From JASFRS01 sp050114795 (GTDB taxonomy: Bacteria > Pseudomonadota > Alphaproteobacteria > Sphingomonadales > CAKZYD01), in assembly GCA_050114795.1 (NCBI GenBank), contig JASFRS010000144.1, positions 1-6,468 on the forward strand: a stretch of 6,468 nucleotides of DNA, written 5' to 3'. Under the pieces are notes generated by a model, which saw nothing but the letters and a program-made list of their open reading frames with translations, did not search any database and was not told the DNA's origin. Each line of letters starts with the position of its first letter. Position 1 is the first letter of the stretch. Position numbers and translations under genes: made by a program. Shown here piece by piece: positions 1 to 4,473 of the stretch.

Positions 1-342
1 TTTGGATGTGAGGAGGGACGCTCATCTGATCATTGGGTGGATTTTGATTTCTTTGGCCATCAACTTGTCTGCCATGCAGGCGATGGGGCTGGGGTTAAGT
101 TGAAGAATCCAGTAGATGGAGACCAGATTCCTGTTCCGCATTTCGGTGTGGTTTTGGAATGGGAGGCTTTTCATAAGCTGGCTAAACGATTGCGCCAGGC
201 AAATGTCGAATTCATCATTGCCCCGAAAACGCGCTTTAAAGGTGAGGTCGGGGAACAGGCGACCTTCTTTCTTTATGATCCCTCAGGCAATGCTCTGGAA
301 TTCAAAGCGTTTAAAGATCCAGGCCAGCTTTTTGCCAAATAA
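1..342 (+). CDS. VOC (glyoxalase/bleomycin-resistance fold) family protein, 5' end cut by window
   Basis: The frame is open from base 1 to the TAA at 340-342, giving 113 residues with no true start, so the N-terminus lies outside the window. The GTG at 37 is internal to the conserved sequence. The segment GHQLVCH near residue 19, the PHFGVVLEW stretch near 46 and the C-terminal DPSGNALEFKAF near 93 match the vicinal-oxygen-chelate fold as found in a small bacterial glyoxalase-like family. Candidate metal ligands of the visible part are His20, His47 and Glu100. VOC proteins include glyoxalase I, extradiol dioxygenases and antibiotic-binding proteins; nothing here fixes the substrate, so only the fold is called. 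It is followed after 56 bases by the globin gene on the same strand and could be co-transcribed with it, although a possible promoter lies in the gap. Confidence 0.85.
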   Translation, partial: FGCEEGRSSDHWVDFDFFGHQLVCHAGDGAGVKLKNPVDGDQIPVPHFGVVLEWEAFHKLAKRLRQANVEFIIAPKTRFKGEVGEQATFFLYDPSGNALEFKAFKDPGQLFAK

Positions 343-369
343 TTGCATTTGAGAAAAATATGTTATGCT
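343..369 (+). promoter_or_regulatory. Possible promoter for the globin-cyclase pair
   Basis: A TTGCAT element at 343-348 is followed 15 bases later by TATGCT at 364-369. The latter is preceded by TG at 361-362, which gives an extended -10 arrangement (TG-n-TATGCT). It lies 29 bases upstream of the globin ATG. The spacer is shorter than the preferred 17, so this is a weak call; read-through from the VOC gene is an alternative. Confidence 0.3.
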
Positions 370-383
370 CTCTTCAACGCTTT

Positions 384-390
384 GGGGGAG
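384..390 (+). promoter_or_regulatory. Ribosome binding site fixing the globin start
   Basis: GGGGGAG lies 8 bases before the ATG at 399. This favours 399 over the in-frame ATG at 360, which has no Shine-Dalgarno sequence and would add 13 residues unlike any globin N-terminus. Confidence 0.7.
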
Positions 391-398
391 CGCGCGCA

Positions 399-758
399 AT
401 GTCCAAAACTATCTATGAACGCTATGGCGGATTTGCGGAATTCCGCAAGATTATCTCTGATTTTTACGACCGCATTTTAGATTCCGACTCACTGCAGAAA
501 TATTTTGAGAATATCGATATTCGGCGGCTGATTGACCATCAGACGAAATTCGTTGCCTATATCACTGGCGGGCCGGCTTCTTTTACCGATGAACATCTTT
601 CACGGGCGCATAAGGCCCTTGCAATCAGCCAGGACGATTTTGAGGAAATGAATGAAATCCTCGAAGACACGCTTTTGGATCATGATTTTGATCCGGAAGA
701 TGTGGCCTATGTGATGGCTGAATTTGCAAAGCGCTCCTCATTGATCGTGTCGCGGTGA
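399..758 (+). CDS. Truncated haemoglobin, group I (2-on-2 globin)
   Basis: This 119-residue protein has the usual length and pattern of group I truncated haemoglobins: YERYGG at the N-terminus, the B-helix FYDRIL (residues 22-27), HQTKFVAYITGGP (47-59) and RAHKALAISQDDF (69-81). His71 is the expected proximal haem ligand (F8) and Tyr23 the distal B10 tyrosine that usually contacts bound O2 or NO. His47-Gln48 line up with the E10 His and E11 Gln of the Synechocystis globin by my alignment from memory, so the haem might be six-coordinate. Known roles of the family are NO detoxification, O2 handling and redox sensing in the cytoplasm. The gene ends 12 bases before the cyclase start, which suggests co-translation and a possible sensory or protective role linked to cAMP formation. 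The family call is firm; the role is inference. Confidence 0.9.
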   Translation: MSKTIYERYGGFAEFRKIISDFYDRILDSDSLQKYFENIDIRRLIDHQTKFVAYITGGPASFTDEHLSRAHKALAISQDDFEEMNEILEDTLLDHDFDPEDVAYVMAEFAKRSSLIVSR

Positions 759-770
759 CAAGAGGTCAAT

Positions 771-1808
771 ATGGACAATGAGATCATCAAAAATGTTCTC
801 CAGGCCATGGATCAAGGGGTGGCTATCGCTGATGCTGATGATTGGAAGATATGTTTTGAAAATGCTAGGTTTTTCAAATGGTTTTCAGACGTTGAAAAGC
901 CAGATGAAAATCTGCAGGAGCGTTTGAAAGGCCTGGATAAGGAAAAGGCCCTATCCCGTCTGGACAAAGGGCGTGATTATTCTTTTGAGACTGAAGTCAA
1001 ACAAGGCCCGCGCACCATAAGCCTTAAAGTTTCCCTCAGCCATATGGAGATAGGAGGCAAGGCCTATATTGTCGCGGAATGTGCCAATGTTTCGAAACAG
1101 CGCGAAGCGGAATATATGCTCGATTCCTACGCCAAGATGGCAGAGAAAAATGCGCGCGATTTAAATCGGGAAAAGGAGCGGGTTGAAAAGCTTCTCCTCA
1201 ATATCATGCCGCGTTCGGTTTATGAGGAATTGAAAGATTATGGCACCACGACGCCACAGAAATTCGACAGTGCGTCTGTGCTTATGTTGGACTTTGTTGA
1301 TTTTACGGAAATGTCGGTCTCACGAGATCCCGGTGCGCTCATTGCGGAGTTAAACGATATATTTTCAGCCTTTGACCGTATTGTGGAGCTTTTCGAATGT
1401 GAGCGGATTAAAACTATCGGCGATGCTTATGTAGCGGTTTCCGGCCTGCCTGACCCGAACCCAGACCATGTAAATAATATTGCGCGTGTGGCGCTGCGCA
1501 TGAAACGTTATCTGGAACGCCGTAATGAGGCGCATCCCAATAATTGGCGCTTCCGCATAGGCATTGCTTCGGGGCCGTTGATTGGGTCCATGGTTGGCAT
1601 TCAGAAATATGTCTATGATATTTTTGGCCCTGCGGTGAATCTGGCGGCGCGGATGGAAAGTCTGTGTGAACCCATGAAAATCACCATCACGGGAGAAACC
1701 AAGTCTAATTTAACAGGTGAATTTTCAACAAAAAGCTGTGGCGTTCATGACATTAAGGGTTTTGGTGAAATGGAATTATTTACCTTGGAGTTTGAACAGC
1801 GGCGCTGA
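771..1808 (+). CDS. PAS domain-linked class III adenylate cyclase
   Basis: The 345-residue cytoplasmic protein has no membrane segment. Residues about 5-110 look like a PAS sensor domain (VLQAMDQGVAIADADD at the start). Residues 112-155 form a charged helix ending in LLLNIMPRSVYEELK, resembling the signalling helix before the catalytic domain of soluble guanylate cyclases. The catalytic domain spans about 165-342. Metal ligands are Asp174 (in LMLDFVDFT) and Asp218 (in IKTIGDAY), and the transition-state residues Asn290 and Arg294 (NLAARMES) are present. The two base-selecting positions are Lys214 and Asp283, the pair that specifies ATP rather than GTP, so the product should be cAMP. AGAGG at 761-765 precedes the ATG. 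It sits directly after the globin gene and tail-to-tail with a CRP-like regulator. The PAS ligand is unknown; no LOV-type flavin-cysteine motif is visible. Confidence 0.92.
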   Translation: MDNEIIKNVLQAMDQGVAIADADDWKICFENARFFKWFSDVEKPDENLQERLKGLDKEKALSRLDKGRDYSFETEVKQGPRTISLKVSLSHMEIGGKAYIVAECANVSKQREAEYMLDSYAKMAEKNARDLNREKERVEKLLLNIMPRSVYEELKDYGTTTPQKFDSASVLMLDFVDFTEMSVSRDPGALIAELNDIFSAFDRIVELFECERIKTIGDAYVAVSGLPDPNPDHVNNIARVALRMKRYLERRNEAHPNNWRFRIGIASGPLIGSMVGIQKYVYDIFGPAVNLAARMESLCEPMKITITGETKSNLTGEFSTKSCGVHDIKGFGEMELFTLEFEQRR

Positions 1809-2516
1809 TTAATCCCAGCCTTCAGCAATGTCTTCAAGCGCATCTAGATTTAAAAGACGGATGCGCCCTGCTTCAATCGCAATGAGCTGCGCTCGCTGCC
1901 ATTCCCGCAATTGGCGGTTCACATTTTCCCGTGAAAGGCTGACGAAATTGCCCAAATCTGTTTGAGAGAGAACAAATTTAAGGCTCAAGCCATCTGCTTT
2001 CACCTCACCATGTTCTTCTGCTAATTGAAGCAGCCCTCTGGCAAGCTTGGGGCCCATCGCCAAGCTTCTATCGCTTTCCAATAGTGCATTGGTCTGGCGC
2101 AATCTTTTGCATAAAAGCCGAACCAATCGCATGGCAATATCAAGGTGGCGGCTAAGAAAAGGCATGATGTCTCGTCGTTGAAAAACGAGAACTTCGGAGG
2201 CTTCTACAGCAGCGACTGTAGCTGTGCGTACCCCTTCGTCAAAAAGGGATATCTCCCCAATTACGCTGCCTTTGCCGATATAATTCAGCACAACCTCCTT
2301 GCCGGAGCTGCTGACGCTGCTGATTTTAAATGTACCGCGGGTAACAAGGACCATCGCATGGCCTTCATCACCTTGCTGCAAAAGAATCTCCCCACGCTTC
2401 AATCGCTTGCGATGGGCGTAGCTGAGCAGGTTATCCAGTTCTTCTCTGTTTAATGTGCCAAAGAAACTATCCGCTGGAATATGTGCGAGAAGTTGGCTGT
2501 CCAGGTTATTTGTCAT
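1809..2516 (-). CDS. Crp/Fnr-family transcription regulator, CRP-type (cAMP-responsive predicted)
   Basis: The protein of 235 residues has an N-terminal cyclic-nucleotide-binding beta-roll (about 15-120), a long dimerisation helix (about 122-150) and a C-terminal winged helix (about 155-225). GEISLFDEGVRTAT at 87-100 is the phosphate-binding cassette, with Glu88 and Arg97. In the dimer helix RLRQTN, Thr142 matches the adenine-contacting Thr127 of E. coli CRP, while Asn143 replaces Ser128. The recognition helix SRENVNR (195-201) keeps Arg, Glu and Arg at the places of CRP Arg180, Glu181 and Arg185, which read TGTGA. No N-terminal cysteine cluster is present, so it is not an oxygen-sensing FNR. 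I chose the ATG at 2516, with GGGGG at 2526-2522 as ribosome binding site; a TTG at 2528 is an in-frame alternative. It is transcribed towards the cyclase gene and its own promoter region carries a CRP-like palindrome. Confidence 0.9.
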   Translation of the reverse strand: MTNNLDSQLLAHIPADSFFGTLNREELDNLLSYAHRKRLKRGEILLQQGDEGHAMVLVTRGTFKISSVSSSGKEVVLNYIGKGSVIGEISLFDEGVRTATVAAVEASEVLVFQRRDIMPFLSRHLDIAMRLVRLLCKRLRQTNALLESDRSLAMGPKLARGLLQLAEEHGEVKADGLSLKFVLSQTDLGNFVSLSRENVNRQLREWQRAQLIAIEAGRIRLLNLDALEDIAEGWD

Positions 2517-2534
2517 GAATGCCCCCAATCCAGA

Positions 2535-2562
2535 ATTTTACACGACCTGTGATCTACGTCAC
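2535..2562 (-). promoter_or_regulatory. Putative promoter of the Crp-like regulator
   Basis: On the minus strand, GTGACG (2562-2557) and TAAAAT (2540-2535; five of six to TATAAT) are separated by 16 bases. Transcription would begin near 2527, giving a short leader before the ATG at 2516. The -35 element lies inside the CRP-like palindrome, an arrangement that would suit autorepression. Predicted by eye only. Confidence 0.4.
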
Positions 2563-2563
2563 T
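2548..2563. promoter_or_regulatory. CRP-like operator upstream of the regulator gene
   Basis: TGTGATCTACGTCACT matches nine of the ten fixed positions of the CRP consensus TGTGA-N6-TCACA. The G in the half site (GTGA, not TTGA) points to a CRP-type rather than FNR-type reader, in agreement with the recognition helix of the adjacent regulator. It is centred 39-40 bases upstream of the regulator ATG. It is also about 41 bases upstream of a possible plus-strand start near 2597, so it could serve both directions. Confidence 0.65.
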
Positions 2564-2628
2564 GCCAATGTTTCAGGCTTGGGTAAAAAAAGAGCCATGT
2601 CTTGAAGCACAACTGAAGGAACGGCGTG

Positions 2629-2745
2629 ATGACAAATGTAATGAAATTTGATTTTGGCCCGCAGGAATTTGAAACCGCTAATATGGCTTGGCACCGCAGG
2701 TCAAAGCGGGTGAGGCGTTGGAAAACAATCCGAGGCCGTCGTTAA
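2629..2745 (+). CDS. Small very basic protein, 38 residues, unknown function
   Basis: An ATG at 2629 is preceded by GAAGGA (2615-2620) with 8 bases spacing, a good ribosome binding site. The frame runs 38 codons to TAA at 2743-2745 and is followed 33 bases later by a strong terminator on the same strand, so a short transcript of this size is plausible. The N-terminal half is mixed (MTNVMKFDFGPQEFE). The last 16 residues (23-38) contain ten Arg or Lys with two further aromatic or aliphatic anchors (Trp31, Ile34), which could bind nucleic acid or membrane. No family is recognised; it does not show the DUF1127 pattern. A possible plus-strand -10 (TAAAAA, 2584-2589) lies at class II distance from the CRP-like site at 2548-2563. 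The segment could instead be a non-coding RNA. Confidence 0.45.
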   Translation: MTNVMKFDFGPQEFETANMAWHRRSKRVRRWKTIRGRR

Positions 2746-2778
2746 TGACTAGAATTAGAGCCTACCCCAAACCTTAGC

Positions 2779-2807
2779 TCCCCGGATTTTATTCCGGGGA
2801 TTTTTTT
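2779..2807 (+). terminator. Rho-independent terminator after the small basic ORF
   Basis: TCCCCGGA (2779-2786) pairs with TCCGGGGA (2793-2800) around the six-base loop TTTTAT, followed by seven T (2801-2807). Strong stem and U tract on the plus strand. It closes whatever is transcribed from the 2570-2770 interval and insulates the downstream di-iron gene. Confidence 0.9.
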
Positions 2808-2822
2808 ATTTTCTTTGCCACC

Positions 2823-2838
2823 TGTGATGTGCAGCACA
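2823..2838. promoter_or_regulatory. CRP-like operator upstream of the di-iron/OsmC pair
   Basis: TGTGATGTGCAGCACA matches nine of ten fixed positions of TGTGA-N6-TCACA (only the first T of the right half is G). It is placed just after the terminator and centred about 70 bases before the ATG at 2901. A class II start would fall near 2872, with a weak -10 (TATCCC, 2860-2865). The poor -10 and lack of a clear -35 would suit an activator-dependent promoter. Confidence 0.6.
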
Positions 2839-2886
2839 GCGAGCACTCGTCATTCAACCTATCCCTTATCTCAGCCGCAAACAGCA

Positions 2887-2892
2887 AAGGGA
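2887..2892 (+). promoter_or_regulatory. Ribosome binding site fixing the start of the di-iron protein
   Basis: AAGGGA stands 8 bases before the ATG at 2901. The longer frame from GTG at 2829 would start inside the CRP-like operator and lacks such a site, so it is not used. Confidence 0.65.
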
Positions 2893-2900
2893 TAAAGACA

Positions 2901-3812
2901 ATGTTTCACGGGTTTACTTTTGAAGACACACTAGCCGCTTCGCATAAAGTCGGCTGGCAGATCGACGACATTATTGGTGGGGACAAGAAGCTTGATTTCA
3001 CCAAAAGATTCATGCCGGAAAGCCTAGCTCGAGTTGAGGAATTAGATGCTCTCAATGATGGTGAGCGTCGTTTGATGAACCATATCAGGGGTCACGAATA
3101 CCTGTGTATTTTTGGGCTGGTAGAAGAGTTTATTCTTCCATTTGTGCTTGATCATGCACGTCCTCAATTGAATAGCGATGACTATCGTGTGCGCGCCTTC
3201 CTTCAATTCGCCAGTGAAGAGGCGAAACATATCCACCTTTTCAAGCGTTTCCGTGACGAATTCACAAAAGGCTTTGGTCAGCCCTGTGATGTTATCGGGC
3301 CCGGTGAGGCGGTGGCCAAGGAAGTCTTGCGCCATGACCCGCTGGCTGTTGCTCTGGTCATTCTTCACGTTGAGTGGATGACGCAAAGCCATTATATTGA
3401 CAGCGTGCGCGATAACGGGGAACTCGACCCGACGTTCAAAAGTCTGCTGAAGCATCATTGGATGGAAGAGGCGCAGCACGCGAAACTCGATACATTGATG
3501 GTTGAAGCGCTGGCAGACGGTCGTGATGAAGCGTCCATCTTGAAAGCTATCGAGGAATATCTCGAAATAGGCATGTTCCTTGACGAAGGCCTGCGGCAGC
3601 AGGTGCAGTTTAATCTCACGGCTTTTGAGCTGGCTACGGGCTGGTCATTTAGTGATGAAACCCGTGAAGAGATTTTTACCAAACAACATCAAGCGTTGCG
3701 CTGGACATATCTGGGTTCCGGTATGACGCATCCGAAATTCCGCACAACGCTGGGGGACTTATCTCCTAAGGCATTTGCCCGTGTGGAAGAAGTTGCACCG
3801 GCCTTTTGCTGA
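2901..3812 (+). CDS. Ferritin-like di-iron carboxylate protein, function unknown
   Basis: This 303-residue soluble, mainly helical protein shows the helix motifs of a ferritin-like di-iron site: HEYLCIFGLVEEF (65-77; Glu66, Glu75, Glu76), EEAKH (106-110), HVEWMTQSHY (156-165; Glu158, His164) and EEAQHAK (189-195). Two E-x2-3-H type pairs plus lone glutamates suit a carboxylate-bridged di-iron centre, as in the AurF-like N-oxygenases, ribonucleotide reductase R2 and related O2-activating enzymes. Which glutamates bind iron cannot be decided by eye. No signal peptide or membrane segment is seen. The substrate is unknown and I do not assign an enzyme name. It precedes an OsmC-family gene by 44 bases, probably in one operon, and has a CRP-like operator upstream. 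Together these suggest an O2 or peroxide-related oxidation or stress role, as inference. Confidence 0.75.
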   Translation: MFHGFTFEDTLAASHKVGWQIDDIIGGDKKLDFTKRFMPESLARVEELDALNDGERRLMNHIRGHEYLCIFGLVEEFILPFVLDHARPQLNSDDYRVRAFLQFASEEAKHIHLFKRFRDEFTKGFGQPCDVIGPGEAVAKEVLRHDPLAVALVILHVEWMTQSHYIDSVRDNGELDPTFKSLLKHHWMEEAQHAKLDTLMVEALADGRDEASILKAIEEYLEIGMFLDEGLRQQVQFNLTAFELATGWSFSDETREEIFTKQHQALRWTYLGSGMTHPKFRTTLGDLSPKAFARVEEVAPAFC

Positions 3813-3856
3813 CGCCGCCGGCGCTTACACTTAACTACAATTGAAAGGACGAAACC

Positions 3857-4429
3857 ATGTTAGATACGATGACAAAAACACCGAATTGCGTAAACGGTAT
3901 AGATCTCAATGCTTTGGGCCAAATGGTTGAAGAGATTAAGGCTGACGCCACAAAAGCCCAAGTTGAATTTAACGTCACTAATGTCTGGAAAGGTCAGACT
4001 AAAGGTGAGGCACAGGTGAAAAGCTATCGCATTGGCGGGAAGGAAGTCACGCGAGAGTTCAATATCGCCATTGATGAGCCAGTAGAGCTTCTTGGTAACA
4101 ACGCCCATGCAAATCCCCAAGAATATCTGATGGCGGCCCTGAATGCCTGTATGATGGTCGGCTATGTGGCAAATGCAGCTTTGCGTGGCATCACATTGGA
4201 AGCTCTGGAGATTGAAACCAATGGCACCCTGGACCTTCGAGGTTTCCTTGGCCTGAATGATGATATTCCAGCGGGCTATGAGAAGCTGTTTTACAAGGTG
4301 AGAATAAAAGGTGACGGGACAGCAGCGGAATTTGAAGAAATTCACAAAGCCGTCCAGGCGACATCACCAAATTACTTCAACCTGGCCCGGCCCATTCCTC
4401 TTGAATCAGAGTTAGAAGTTTTGGGTTAA
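3857..4429 (+). CDS. OsmC/Ohr-family protein with a single conserved cysteine
   Basis: The 190-residue protein has the OsmC fold. A substrate-side strand region (about 42-80) leads into the central helix with HANPQEYLMAALNACMMVGYV (about 84-104), holding Glu89 and the peroxidatic-type Cys98, followed by ALRGITLEALEIE and a C-terminal helix-strand. At the place where OsmC and Ohr carry the second, resolving cysteine (CPV motif) this protein has TSPNYFNLA (169-177), so Ser170 or its neighbours replace it. Cys11 is near the N-terminus and unlikely to substitute. Classical OsmC/Ohr reduce organic hydroperoxides; this variant may use another thiol partner or have another role. AAAGGA at 3844-3849 with 7 bases spacing supports the ATG at 3857; no promoter is evident in the 44-base gap after the di-iron gene, so they are probably co-transcribed. 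Confidence 0.87.
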   Translation: MLDTMTKTPNCVNGIDLNALGQMVEEIKADATKAQVEFNVTNVWKGQTKGEAQVKSYRIGGKEVTREFNIAIDEPVELLGNNAHANPQEYLMAALNACMMVGYVANAALRGITLEALEIETNGTLDLRGFLGLNDDIPAGYEKLFYKVRIKGDGTAAEFEEIHKAVQATSPNYFNLARPIPLESELEVLG

Positions 4430-4435
4430 AGCAAC

Positions 4436-4470
4436 AAAAAGACCCGCCAGAGTAAACCGGCGGGTCTTTT
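4436..4470. terminator. Bidirectional terminator between osmC-like gene and pntB
   Basis: GACCCGCC (4441-4448) pairs with GGCGGGTC (4459-4466) around a ten-base loop. Five A precede the stem and four T follow it, so it can terminate both the plus-strand di-iron/OsmC transcript and the minus-strand pnt operon, which end 7 bases to its left and 4 bases to its right. Confidence 0.9.
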
Positions 4471-4473
4471 CTA

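Noticed and set aside
2145..2453. 102-codon plus-strand open frame over the regulator gene
   Set aside because: Antisense to conserved cyclic-nucleotide-binding sequence; no family resemblance.
2517..2528. TTG start at 2528 for the Crp-like regulator
   Set aside because: The ATG at 2516 has GGGGG at a suitable distance, and the longer version would use that same sequence as codons.
2549..2562. FNR-type box (TTGAT-N4-ATCAA) at the regulator promoter
   Set aside because: Half sites read GTGAT and GTCAC, with G/C at the positions that distinguish CRP from FNR, and the regulator lacks an FNR cysteine cluster.
2576..2596. Hairpin GGCT...AGCC before the small ORF, as a possible riboswitch or attenuator
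   Set aside because: Only a four-base stem with a thirteen-base loop; too weak to support a regulatory RNA call.
2829..2900. N-terminal extension of the di-iron protein from GTG at 2829
   Set aside because: It would start inside the CRP-like palindrome, has no good ribosome binding site, and the added 24 residues look like leader sequence; ATG at 2901 has AAGGGA at proper distance.
3042..3479. 145-codon open frame on the minus strand over the di-iron gene
   Set aside because: Shadow of the di-iron motifs on the other strand; no ribosome binding site or recognisable domain.
3813..3824. GC-rich palindrome (around GCCGGC) after the di-iron gene as a terminator
   Set aside because: Very short, no loop and no T run, so read-through into the OsmC-like gene is expected.
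3860..4345. 161-codon open frame on the minus strand over the OsmC-like gene
   Set aside because: Opposite-strand shadow of a clearly recognisable gene, rich in Cys/His/Phe with no family resemblance.
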